A stretch of 64,000 bases of DNA from an uncultured Eubacteriales bacterium (GTDB taxonomy: Bacteria > Bacillota > Clostridia > Lachnospirales > Lachnospiraceae). Where the stretch lies: assembly GCA_900314555.1 (NCBI GenBank), contig OMVQ01000009.1, positions 1 through 64,000 of the forward strand. Direction: 5' to 3'. The position numbers and the translations under genes are program-made. The notes under the pieces are model-generated. The model saw only the letters and a list, made by a program, of their open reading frames with translations. It had not been told where the DNA came from and made no database searches. Position 1 is the first letter of the stretch, and each line of letters opens with the position of its first letter. Of this stretch, positions 1 to 8,212 are shown piece after piece.

Positions 1-42
1 CACTGGAGGTTTTTTTCTTGAAGCTAAAGCTTACCGGGAACA

Positions 43-70
43 CACCTGCATAGCAGGTGGTTTATTTTTA
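43..70 (+). terminator. Rho-independent terminator of a + strand transcript entering from the left
   Basis: A perfect 7-bp stem (CACCTGC / GCAGGTG) with an ATA loop is followed by GTTTATTTTTA. The U-rich side is on the + strand, so it should end a transcript that begins before the window. No reading frame leads into it. The preceding bases could be the 3' end of a structured RNA, but I cannot identify it. Confidence 0.6.
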
Positions 71-79
71 TGTGGATAC

Positions 80-115
80 AATAAAAACCTTGAAAACACT
101 ATGTTTTCAAGGTTT
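80..115 (-). terminator. ssrA terminator
   Basis: A perfect 14-bp inverted repeat (85-98 with 102-115, 3-base loop) followed on the minus strand by TTTTTATTG. It lies 9 bases beyond the CCA end of the tmRNA and fits a strong intrinsic terminator. Confidence 0.85.
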
Positions 116-123
116 CTCATAAA

Positions 124-467
124 TGGAGCTGAGGGGAATCGAACCCCTGTCCGAAGCCTCTTCCATTAAGACTTCTTCCACCACAGTCTATGTTTTAACA
201 TTCCCTCATTCATACGCCCACAGACAGGCTTACGAACTTAGTAGCTTCATAAATTCTTCTGATACCTCAAAGCTTTGGTAAAAGAGTGCCTCGCAAAGTC
301 GATGCCGAACTCTTAAGCAGCGAGTGACTTAAGGTCGACAGCTGCCACTAGGCAGCGTACGCTAAATTTTCGTTTGCGTTTATATTTAATTTCTAAGTTT
401 TTACGTGGTCCTAGTCCACGGGTGGCTATCCTAACTTCTAAAACCCCGTCGAAACCAGTACAACCCC
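124..467 (-). ncRNA. ssrA: tmRNA (transfer-messenger RNA)
   Basis: tmRNA rescues ribosomes stalled on broken mRNAs by acting first as an alanyl-tRNA and then as a short message for a degradation tag. The ends form a 7-bp acceptor stem: 5' GGGGUUG pairs with CAGCUCC, and CCA is encoded. The T arm reads GGGGUUCGAUUCCCC and the 5' part carries the conserved GGUUUCGACGGGG. The resume frame at 348-377 encodes A-N-E-N-L-A-Y-A-A then UAG, a typical tag ending in AA. Length, 344 nt, is normal. smpB, its protein partner, is the next gene upstream in the same direction. Confidence 0.97.
348..377 (-). other. tmRNA tag-peptide reading frame (ANENLAYAA)
   Basis: Ten codons, GCA AAC GAA AAT TTA GCG then TAC GCT GCC TAG, give ANENLAYAA and stop. 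The hydrophobic C-terminal LAYAA is the kind of end that ClpXP and related proteases recognise. Placement inside ssrA matches the usual mRNA-like segment. Confidence 0.9.
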
Positions 468-505
468 GAAAGAGTTATTACTGTCACAAACGACACGTAT
501 TAATC

Positions 506-534
506 ATACTACAACTAATATCTTAAAATGTCAA
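506..534 (-). promoter_or_regulatory. sigma-A promoter of ssrA
   Basis: On the minus strand TTGACA (529-534) and TAGTAT (506-511) are separated by exactly 17 bases. The start would fall about 30 bases before the mature 5' end at 467, which fits a precursor trimmed by RNase P. Confidence 0.75.
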
Positions 535-637
535 TATCTATAATTAATTATTATATGGCTATTTTGCATTTATTAAAATTACCTGTATGCATAATTATAA
601 GCCACATTTTAATATATTTATTCATATAACAATATAA

Positions 638-1105
638 TTAATACAGATTTCTTACTTTGAATTCCTTTTCCGCTTCTCTTCGCTGGTCTTTCTTAGCTAT
701 ATCCTGTCTCTTGTCATATAATTTCTTACCTTTTGCAAGTGCGATTTCTACTTTGACAAGGCTTCCCTTAAAATAGACCTGCAATGGAACTAAAGTATAG
801 CCTTTTTCTGCCATCTTGCCTGCTATTTTATTAATCTCATAGTTATGAAGCATAAGCTTTTTAACTCTTAATGGATCTTTATTGAAAATATTGCCTTTCT
901 CATATGGGCTGATATGCATTCCATATATGAATACTTCACCATTCTCTATTCTGACAAAGGCCTCTTTAATACTGCATTTACCCATTCTAAGAGATTTTAC
1001 CTCAGTTCCATGCAGGCATATTCCTGCTTCGTATTTATCTTCTATAAAATAATCATGATATGCCTTTTTATTATTGGCAACTAATTTGAATGATTCTTTA
1101 CTCAT
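638..1105 (-). CDS. smpB: SsrA-binding protein SmpB
   Basis: SmpB binds the tRNA-like part of tmRNA and carries it to stalled ribosomes, where its C-terminal tail occupies the empty mRNA channel. The 155-residue length is normal. The conserved core is clear: N-terminal [12 protein letters not shown], the central GTEVKSLR and [19 protein letters not shown], and a basic C-terminal tail with [16 protein letters not shown], the segment that becomes helical in the decoding site. It lies directly upstream of ssrA and 17 bases downstream of rnr, so the three form a trans-translation and decay module. Confidence 0.97.
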   Translation of the reverse strand: MSKESFKLVANNKKAYHDYFIEDKYEAGICLHGTEVKSLRMGKCSIKEAFVRIENGEVFIYGMHISPYEKGNIFNKDPLRVKKLMLHNYEINKIAGKMAEKGYTLVPLQVYFKGSLVKVEIALAKGKKLYDKRQDIAKKDQRREAEKEFKVRNLY

Positions 1106-1122
1106 TACAATTTATATTCCTT

Positions 1123-3264
1123 TCATTCATTGTCATCTTCAGGCTCATATATCTTAAAATCAATCTGGCGCTGCAATTTATCAGTACCTGTTACTTCTAC
1201 CTTAACTTTCTGTCCGAGCTTATAGGTATTGCCTGTATCTTTTCCTACAAGTTCGTAGCTTTCTTCATCATAATAATAGTAGTCATCTAATAGTGCTGTA
1301 AGTCTTACCATTCCCTCTACGGTATTAGGCAGCTCCACATACATTCCCCAGTTAGTAATTGACGAAACCACACCATCAAAGACTTCACCTATATGATTCT
1401 GCATATATTCAACTTTCTTAAGTTTATCTGTATCTCTTTCAGCCTCATCTGCACGTCTTTCAGTCTTACTTGCCTGCTCTGCTATTCCTGGAAGAATACT
1501 TTCATAATGTTTTATACGTTTTTCAGACAGACCACCTCTTAGATTCTCCTTAATTATTCTGTGAATCTGTAAATCAGGATATCTTCTGATAGGAGATGTG
1601 AAATGGCAATAATACTTAGCTGCCAATCCAAAATGTCCTGTACATGAAGTCGTATATTTAGCCTGTTTCATAGAACGTAAGGTAAGTCTGCTAATAAGAG
1701 TCTCTTCTTCCGTTCCCTCAATCTTCTCTAATAACTTCTGTAATTCTTTAGGATGTATCTCTTCCTGTGTAGTCTTAATTCCATATCCGAAATTATTTAT
1801 AAACAAGCTTAATTTAAGCATCTTTTCAGGATCCGGATTATCATGTGTTCTGTATACAAATGGTAATTCCTGCCAGAAATAGTCCTCTGCAACAGTTTCA
1901 TTTGCAATAAGCATAAAGTCCTCAATGAGTTTTGTTGCAGAATTTCTCTCATATGGCTTAATATCTATAGGCTTGCCTTTCTCATCTAAGATAATCTTAC
2001 TTTCAGGAAAATCAAAATCTATAGAACCACGTTTATGACGTTTCTCTCTTAAAATGAGTGCAAGCTCATTCATCTGTCTAAACATCGGTACAAGCTCTTT
2101 ATTTTCTTCAATTGCAGTCTCATCATTAAATTCAAGAATCTTATTAACTGTAGTATAATCCATTCTTTTATTAATTCTTACAACTGTTTCAGCTATCTTA
2201 TGTCCTACTACATTTCCCTTTTTATCTATCTCCATAATACAGCTTAATGCAAGTCGGTCTACATTAGCATTTAACGAACATATTCCATTTGATAATTTAT
2301 GTGGAAGCATAGGAATTACGCGGTCTACAAGGTATACACTTGTTCCACGCTTTACAGCCTCTTTATCCAGCGGACTATTCTCTATAACATAATTAGATAC
2401 ATCTGCAATATGGACACCAAGTGTATATATTCCGTTATCATAGCTTAAAGATACTGCATCATCTAAGTCTTTGGCATCTTCTCCATCAATTGTAACCATC
2501 ATAACATCTCTTAAATCAAGTCGTCCTGCCATATCCTTGCTATTAACTTCATTTTCAATGTCTTCGGTCTGCTTCATTACGCCATCAGGAAATTCCATTG
2601 GAATCTCTAAACTTTTTACAACAGATATTATATCTGTTCCCGGATCATTAATATGTCCTATTATCTCAGTAATCACGCCCTCAGGTTTTCTGTTCTTATC
2701 ACCATAATCTGTTATCTTAACAACTACTTTATGACCTGTCACTGCACCTTTAGATTTTTCTAACGGAATAAATATATCTCTTGAGATTTTAGCATTATCA
2801 GGAATTACGAAGCCAAAATTCTTTGATTTCTGGAATAGTCCTACGACCTCAACTATTTTATGCTCTATAACCTTGATAATCTCTCCCTCACGTCTTCTTC
2901 CTGTATTGGCAGCCCTTAGAACTACCTGTACTAAATCACCATTTAATGCTCCGTTAGTAGCACTTTCAGGTATATAGATATCCTCGTCCTGTCCCTCTAT
3001 AGATACAAAACCAAATCCTTTCGCATTACCCTCATAGTTTCCGATTAATACATTAGCACTTGGCTTACCATATTTACCCTTTTTAGAAATTCCAATCTTG
3101 CCCTCTGCTAACAATGCATCTAATACTTCTTCTAATTCACTTCTTCTGTCTTTCGGAATATTCAGAATAATAGCAAGTTCTTTTAATTTCATTGGTATAT
3201 ATTCTTCCGAATTAATTATATCTAAAATAATCTTTTTACGTTCATTCAATAATTTTTCTTCCAT
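1123..3264 (-). CDS. rnr: Ribonuclease R
   Basis: RNase R is a processive 3'-to-5' exoribonuclease that degrades structured RNA and is recruited by tmRNA-SmpB to defective messages. At 713 residues the length is normal. An N-terminal winged-helix segment (about 1-70) is followed by two cold-shock domains (about 75-240). The RNB catalytic domain carries the metal-binding DAKDLDDAVSL near residue 265, and a C-terminal S1 domain covers about 620-705. The start has GGAGG eight bases upstream. Position just before smpB and ssrA supports a role in message surveillance. Confidence 0.97.
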   Translation of the reverse strand: MEEKLLNERKKIILDIINSEEYIPMKLKELAIILNIPKDRRSELEEVLDALLAEGKIGISKKGKYGKPSANVLIGNYEGNAKGFGFVSIEGQDEDIYIPESATNGALNGDLVQVVLRAANTGRRREGEIIKVIEHKIVEVVGLFQKSKNFGFVIPDNAKISRDIFIPLEKSKGAVTGHKVVVKITDYGDKNRKPEGVITEIIGHINDPGTDIISVVKSLEIPMEFPDGVMKQTEDIENEVNSKDMAGRLDLRDVMMVTIDGEDAKDLDDAVSLSYDNGIYTLGVHIADVSNYVIENSPLDKEAVKRGTSVYLVDRVIPMLPHKLSNGICSLNANVDRLALSCIMEIDKKGNVVGHKIAETVVRINKRMDYTTVNKILEFNDETAIEENKELVPMFRQMNELALILREKRHKRGSIDFDFPESKIILDEKGKPIDIKPYERNSATKLIEDFMLIANETVAEDYFWQELPFVYRTHDNPDPEKMLKLSLFINNFGYGIKTTQEEIHPKELQKLLEKIEGTEEETLISRLTLRSMKQAKYTTSCTGHFGLAAKYYCHFTSPIRRYPDLQIHRIIKENLRGGLSEKRIKHYESILPGIAEQASKTERRADEAERDTDKLKKVEYMQNHIGEVFDGVVSSITNWGMYVELPNTVEGMVRLTALLDDYYYYDEESYELVGKDTGNTYKLGQKVKVEVTGTDKLQRQIDFKIYEPEDDNE

Positions 3265-3317
3265 ACTTTCTAACCTCCATTTCGAAGTAGTTTAACTATA
3301 TCAATTATATCATACAA

Positions 3318-3353
3318 ATTAAAAAACCTGAATACTAATAATTAGTATTCAGG
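3318..3353 (-). terminator. secG terminator
   Basis: An 11-bp inverted repeat (CCTGAATACTA at 3327-3337 with its complement at 3343-3353) is followed on the minus strand by TTTTTTAA. It sits between secG and rnr, so rnr probably needs its own promoter or readthrough. Confidence 0.85.
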
Positions 3354-3370
3354 AATATATTTGATTTATT

Positions 3371-3607
3371 CTATATAAATTTAGAATTTAGTAAAGCCGC
3401 TAACACGATTAATAATACAGCTAATACTTTTGTAATCTTCTCTAAAGTACCTTCCATGGAACGTCCTTTATTCTTACCCCAATATGTATCTGCCATACCA
3501 CTTATTGAACCTGTAAGTCCTGCTGATTTACCTTCCTGCATAAGAACTATTATAGTTAAAGCTATACAAACGATAACAAATATAATATCTAAAACTGTTT
3601 TAAGCAC
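3371..3607 (-). CDS. secG: Preprotein translocase subunit SecG
   Basis: SecG is the small accessory subunit of the SecYEG channel in the cytoplasmic membrane. The 78-residue protein has two predicted membrane helices, about 5-21 and 58-75. Between them lies the family loop with GSISGMADTYWGKNKGRSMEG-like sequence. The start is GTG, preceded by GGAGGTGTTA, a strong ribosome-binding site. It has its own promoter and terminator, so it appears monocistronic, and it lies just before rnr as in many Clostridia. Confidence 0.93.
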   Translation of the reverse strand: MLKTVLDIIFVIVCIALTIIVLMQEGKSAGLTGSISGMADTYWGKNKGRSMEGTLEKITKVLAVLLIVLAALLNSKFI

Positions 3608-3653
3608 ACTAACACCTCCTTAGAATCGATAGACGATTTACTCAATTGGTATA

Positions 3654-3682
3654 ATAGTAACATATAGTGCGTCGTTTTTCAA
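3654..3682 (-). promoter_or_regulatory. Candidate sigma-A promoter of secG
   Basis: Minus strand TTGAAA (3677-3682), 17-base spacer, TACTAT (3654-3659). It lies about 45 bases before the secG GTG start. Confidence 0.55.
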
Positions 3683-3710
3683 GCACAAATATTATTCTTA
3701 TCAGGTAACC

Positions 3711-4286
3711 CTATTTAGATGATAATGAAATTGATGTACAAATCATTACTATAGATGATGCAAATACTGCCCAGAAGCCTATCATATTCTCAACATTACC
3801 AAATGCATCTACTTTACAGAAAATCATTGATGCCATTAAAACAATGAATAATACTGTAGCTATTATCTCTAACATACCATAGTTAAATAATTTAGCAAGT
3901 GTTGCATTTGCCTCTATTTTCTTCTTAGCAAATAAATTCATTGCCCCACCAACAATTACATATACAGATAATATAATCATTGCAAATATTGTAATTATAA
4001 GAGTTGTATTAAGTAAACTATGAGGTCCTAATGAATAATTGAAATACTTCTCAATTATATACTCAGCAGTATATTCGCCGATAATTCTCATCTGACCTTT
4101 TTTCTTACCTAATAATTCATATTTATACATTGGAAGTATAAATATTGAAAGTAATGAAATAATTGATGCAACAAAATATAATACTCTGTATACAGTACGT
4201 TTCTTTTCTACATATGTATTATAATTTAACTGATTAGCATACAATTCAGAATCATTATAATCTTTCTTTGTTTCTGTGTTATCCAT
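3711..4286 (-). CDS. Four-helix membrane protein of unknown function
   Basis: I do not recognise this family. From the chosen start it is 191 residues with a charged N-terminus and four predicted membrane helices (about 38-60, 92-118, 133-157 and 167-187). There is no signal peptide or catalytic motif. An in-frame upstream ATG would add 11 residues, but AAAGGAGAT sits directly before the ATG at 4286 (MDNTETKK), so the shorter form is preferred. It seems to be a single-gene transcription unit. A promoter with a cre-like site lies just upstream, which suggests carbon-source control. Confidence 0.6.
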   Translation of the reverse strand: MDNTETKKDYNDSELYANQLNYNTYVEKKRTVYRVLYFVASIISLLSIFILPMYKYELLGKKKGQMRIIGEYTAEYIIEKYFNYSLGPHSLLNTTLIITIFAMIILSVYVIVGGAMNLFAKKKIEANATLAKLFNYGMLEIIATVLFIVLMASMIFCKVDAFGNVENMIGFWAVFASSIVMICTSISLSSK

Positions 4287-4331
4287 AAAACCTATCTCCT
4301 TTAAACTTTTTGAAAGCAATTTTCTTATTAA

Positions 4332-4360
4332 ATTTTAACAAATGGAAACGTTTTCGTCAA
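4332..4360 (-). promoter_or_regulatory. Promoter with cre-like (CcpA) site in its spacer
   Basis: Minus strand TTGACG (4355-4360), 17-base spacer, TAAAAT (4332-4337). On the + strand 4343-4356 reads TGGAAACGTTTTCG, close to the CcpA cre consensus TGWAARCGYTWNCW. Binding there would cover the spacer and repress. The promoter match is seen; CcpA control is inference. Confidence 0.5.
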
Positions 4361-4408
4361 TAGTAAATTGTACTAATTACATAAAAAGATAAGCAACAAT
4401 CAAAACTA

Positions 4409-5635
4409 TTATTGGTATATCTGCTCATATACAGGTCGTTCGACTTTTTTCCTTGTGATTTCCACTATATTTAACTTTGTTATGTCCACAACATTTGTCC
4501 TTATTCTATCTTTATGTACAAGCTTCGTTAAATATTCGAGTAATTTATCCTGATATTCTTTATTATCCATATTTATGAAATCTACCATTACTATTCCGGA
4601 CATATTTCTTAGTCTCATCTGGTAAGCTATCTCCTTCGCAGCCTCCACATTTACATTATAAATTGTCTCGCTTAACTTCTTGCCTTTGATACATTTTCCC
4701 GTATTTACATCGATAACCGTCATAGCTTCTGTAGGTTCTATAACAAGATAAGCTCCCGATTTAAGCCATACTTTTTTAGAACATACTTCCTCAATAACCT
4801 TTTCTATACTATATAATTTATATAATGGCAATAAAGCATCATCATATAATCGTATATTATATTTTCCGTTGAAATTATCCATAAGTTCCTGATAAATCTC
4901 TTCATTATCAGTAATTATTTCATCAGTTTCATTCGCATATAAATTCTTAATCATTTTTATATATGGTGCTTCCTCACTTTTTAACAGAGTAAAGCACTTG
5001 CGCATCATGGCAATTTCTTTTATATGCTCCCATTCTGATAATAATTCATTTAATTCATTCTTAATGTCATCTAATTTTGCATTCTCAGCATTAGTCCTGA
5101 TAACAATACCAAATTTTTCATTTGAATTATCTAAAATGTCATCTAATTCATTATGAATGTGGCTTTTGAATACCGCATTTTTAATCTTTCCTGAAAAGCC
5201 TATGCCACTCTTTCCGATATTGACCACAACGTTTCGTCCGGTAAGGCTTATATTAGATGTTAATACAGGGAATTTTGTCTTTACGGCCGCCTTAGAAATC
5301 TGCACAATAATATCGTCGCCTTCGCATACTTTATCAGTATTCTTCCTGTTTAAGAAGATAACATGGCTATTCTCTTCTAATGAAAGATATCCGATACAGC
5401 CTCTCTTATATTCTACAAATGCCGCATTGATATTCTTTACTACATCTTTAACCTTACCGACGTAAATATTTCCTATCGAATCTGCTTTTGCTGATTCATC
5501 ATTTCTAATATAATCTGAGAAATTCACTTCATAAAATCTGTTATCCTCATATAGACCATAGAAAATCTTATTATTTTTTTCTGCATTTTTATGAATATAA
5601 GTCAAATCAACATCAGCAATTATAAATTTACTCAC
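4409..5635 (-). CDS. RNase E/G family ribonuclease (short form)
   Basis: Members cut single-stranded AU-rich RNA with a metal held by two aspartates. The 408-residue protein has an N-terminal S1-like segment (NIYVGKVKDVVKNINAAFVE and on to IGYLSLEE, about 55-85). The two catalytic aspartates are visible in VIDVNTGK (about 309) and MVDFINM (about 352). It ends about 50 residues later, in ITRKKVERPVYEQIYQ, with no CPxCxG zinc-link and no C-terminal scaffold region. RNase G of E. coli is near 489 residues. The start lies two bases after the DUF2344 gene stop, so the two are translationally coupled. Confidence 0.85.
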   Translation of the reverse strand: MSKFIIADVDLTYIHKNAEKNNKIFYGLYEDNRFYEVNFSDYIRNDESAKADSIGNIYVGKVKDVVKNINAAFVEYKRGCIGYLSLEENSHVIFLNRKNTDKVCEGDDIIVQISKAAVKTKFPVLTSNISLTGRNVVVNIGKSGIGFSGKIKNAVFKSHIHNELDDILDNSNEKFGIVIRTNAENAKLDDIKNELNELLSEWEHIKEIAMMRKCFTLLKSEEAPYIKMIKNLYANETDEIITDNEEIYQELMDNFNGKYNIRLYDDALLPLYKLYSIEKVIEEVCSKKVWLKSGAYLVIEPTEAMTVIDVNTGKCIKGKKLSETIYNVNVEAAKEIAYQMRLRNMSGIVMVDFINMDNKEYQDKLLEYLTKLVHKDRIRTNVVDITKLNIVEITRKKVERPVYEQIYQ

Positions 5636-5637
5636 GA

Positions 5638-6330
5638 TTAGATGTCCTCTCCGAAATCTTCCAAAGGAATTAACTTATCCTCTGCCATTCCATATAATTC
5701 AAGTCTTTCTACCATTAATGAAAATTCTTTTAATTCAAAGCCCGCATAGTCGCTAAATGCCTGCATAACCAGTTCCGGCTTAAGATTGTTAGCACTTCCT
5801 GTTGCAAGCTTCATAAAAAATGTATTATCTTCATCTATAGATGCTTCGTAAATCATTGGTCTTATATCTACTAACATCTCACTTTTCTTAGTCTTCTTAA
5901 GTATCTCAATAGATGTCTGATTAATAAATTCATTAAACTTTGCTTTGATATCTATATCAGGCTCATAGCCTTCACGAAATTTTACATTATAATCTGCACC
6001 TGCCACTAATGACATGGCATTTTTAGAAGAATCAGGAAGTAATCTGTAGCTTAATACCTCCATTCCCTCTACCATTGTGTCATTCATTCTCTTTAACATT
6101 TCCGTAGAACTATCTGTAGAATGTACCTCTATATCTAAGTATTCACCTCTGCTTGTAAGTCCTACTCCTAAAGGTGCTGCAAAAGACATAATCTGGTGTG
6201 GACTAAAGCCCTCTGAGTAAGCAATATCCACCTCTGCTCTTCGCATTACTTTCTGAAAATATCGCATAATATCAAGATGTCCGATAAATTTCATACTACC
6301 GCTTTTAGCAAATTTAATTCTTATTTTCAA
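5638..6330 (-). CDS. DUF2344 / TIGR03936 family protein
   Basis: The protein matches a family usually encoded next to, or fused to, the radical SAM protein that precedes it here. The N-terminus reads KIRIKFAKSGSMKFIGHLD followed by FQKVMRRAEVDIAYSEGFSPHQ, which is characteristic. I choose the TTG at 6330 (230 residues): GGAGGAGG lies seven bases upstream, while longer frames have no ribosome-binding site. It overlaps the end of the radical SAM gene by 17 bases, so expression is coupled. Function is not established; the pairing hints at RNA or cofactor modification. Confidence 0.8.
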   Translation of the reverse strand: MKIRIKFAKSGSMKFIGHLDIMRYFQKVMRRAEVDIAYSEGFSPHQIMSFAAPLGVGLTSRGEYLDIEVHSTDSSTEMLKRMNDTMVEGMEVLSYRLLPDSSKNAMSLVAGADYNVKFREGYEPDIDIKAKFNEFINQTSIEILKKTKKSEMLVDIRPMIYEASIDEDNTFFMKLATGSANNLKPELVMQAFSDYAGFELKEFSLMVERLELYGMAEDKLIPLEDFGEDI

Positions 6331-8179
6331 AGCACACACCTCCTCCAAATCTTGCTGCACCACAACCGGCACACTTCATACGACAGTTAGGTGTTACAGT
6401 CTCTTCTTTCGCACGTTGCCATTCTTTCTTAAGAAATGCCTTAGTTACGCCTATATCTATGAAGTCCCATGGAAGTAATTCATCAACGTCACGTTCTCTT
6501 GAGATATAGAAATTCATATCATTATCAGTATCTTTAATGGCTTTCTCCCATTTTGAATTATCGAAAGTCTCACTCCATGCATCATAGATACAACCTGACT
6601 TATATGCAGCTAAAATCGTCTTTGCAACTTTTCTATCTCCTCTTGCTAATAAGCCTTCTAAGACTGATACATCTGCTTCATGCCAATTATACTTAATACT
6701 CTTTTTATTAAGCATTTCTTTCATCTTAGCATTAACTATACGTGCTTTACCTAAGAATTCTTCTTTAGTATTCATAGATGCCCACTGAAATGGTGTAAAT
6801 GGCTTTGGAACAAAGAATGACGAACTTGCTACTATCTGAACTTTTCCGATTCTCTGGTCTTTTGGTATTCTGTAATAGACCTCAGCCACCTTTTCTGATA
6901 ATTCGGCAATACCCTCCATATCTTCAACGGTTTCAGTTGGAAGCCCTAACATAAAATATAATTTAACACGATTCCAGCCACCCTCAAATGCCATAGATGC
7001 ACCTTTAAGAATAACTTCTTCGGTAAGACCTTTATTAATTACATTTCTAAGTCTCTGTGAACCCGCTTCCGGTGCAAATGTAAGACTACTCTTTCGAACG
7101 TCCTGTACTTTACTCATTACATCTAACGAAAATGCATCAATTCTAAGAGATGGTAATGAAATATTTACACCTTTATCTTTGAATTCATCAATAAGGAAAT
7201 TAACAAGTCCCTCCAGATTAGAATAATCACTAGAACTTAATGAGCTGAGCGAAATCTCCTCATGTCCCGTACTTTTAAGCATCTTATATGCTTTATCCTT
7301 AAGAAATTCAAGACTTCTCTCACGTACCGGTTTATATACCGAACCTGCCTGACAGAATCTGCAGCCTCTTATACAACCTCTTTGTATCTCTAGTACAACT
7401 CTGTCCTGTGTTGCCTTAATAAACGGAACTAATGGTTTCTCAGGATAGTATGTGTTATCCATATCCATAACAAGCTGTTTACTAATCTTAGTCTTAGCAT
7501 GTGGATTATTAGGTGTAAAAGACTTTAAGGTTCCGTCCTCATTATACTCAACATCATAGAATGCCGGAACGTAGAGTCCTTCTATCTCAGCAGCCATTTC
7601 AAGGAAATCTCTTCTTGAACCGCCATTTCTCTTATTCTCTTTATATTTATCCATTAAGTCAAAGTATACTGTTTCGCCCTCGCCCATATAGAAAATATCG
7701 AAAAATGGTGCAAGCGGTTCAGGATTATATGTGCATGGACCACCACCGATTACAATAGGATCATCTTCAGTTCTGTCTGCCGACTCTAATGGAATTCCTG
7801 ATAAATCTAACACCTGTAAAATATTTGTATAACACATTTCATACTGGATTGTAATTCCCAGGAAATCAAAATCTTTAATCGGATCTTGTGATTCTAACGC
7901 AAAAAGAGGTATATTCCTCTCTCTCATAATCTGATCTAAATCAGTCCATGGAGAATATACCCTTTCGCAATATATGTCATCTCTCTGATTAAACATATCA
8001 TATAAAATTTGTATTCCTAAATGTGACATTCCTATTTCGTATACATCAGGAAAACACATCGCAAATCTAATATCTATTTTAGACAAGTCTTTTTTTACCA
8101 TATTTACTTCGTTGCCAATATATCTTGCAGGCTTTTCAACACTTAGTAAAATCTCGTCTGATAATGCAAGTTTTCTCAA
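6314..8179 (-). CDS. B12-binding-domain radical SAM protein (TIGR03960 family)
   Basis: A 621-residue member of the radical SAM superfamily. An N-terminal B12-binding-like region (FAMCFPDVYEIGMSHLGIQ, about 40-60) precedes the SAM cluster motif RGCIRGCRFCQAG near residue 270. Further on are the GNxP-type and Leu-rich barrel segments and a Cys-rich C-terminus (CRMKCAGCG) that may bind a second cluster. The start is TTG, with AAAGGAAAG upstream. The substrate is not known. It follows hisIE by about 33 bases and overlaps the DUF2344 gene, so it probably sits on a long transcript with the histidine genes. Confidence 0.88.
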   Translation of the reverse strand: MRKLALSDEILLSVEKPARYIGNEVNMVKKDLSKIDIRFAMCFPDVYEIGMSHLGIQILYDMFNQRDDIYCERVYSPWTDLDQIMRERNIPLFALESQDPIKDFDFLGITIQYEMCYTNILQVLDLSGIPLESADRTEDDPIVIGGGPCTYNPEPLAPFFDIFYMGEGETVYFDLMDKYKENKRNGGSRRDFLEMAAEIEGLYVPAFYDVEYNEDGTLKSFTPNNPHAKTKISKQLVMDMDNTYYPEKPLVPFIKATQDRVVLEIQRGCIRGCRFCQAGSVYKPVRERSLEFLKDKAYKMLKSTGHEEISLSSLSSSDYSNLEGLVNFLIDEFKDKGVNISLPSLRIDAFSLDVMSKVQDVRKSSLTFAPEAGSQRLRNVINKGLTEEVILKGASMAFEGGWNRVKLYFMLGLPTETVEDMEGIAELSEKVAEVYYRIPKDQRIGKVQIVASSSFFVPKPFTPFQWASMNTKEEFLGKARIVNAKMKEMLNKKSIKYNWHEADVSVLEGLLARGDRKVAKTILAAYKSGCIYDAWSETFDNSKWEKAIKDTDNDMNFYISRERDVDELLPWDFIDIGVTKAFLKKEWQRAKEETVTPNCRMKCAGCGAARFGGGVCFENKN

Positions 8180-8212
8180 ACCACTACTTTCCTTTCAATA
8201 ATAATGTATATT

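Noticed and set aside
4320-4408. Hidden zinc-link extension of the RNase E/G gene beyond its stop
   Set aside because: The sequence after 4409 shows no CPxCxG in any frame; the gap is promoter DNA of the next gene.
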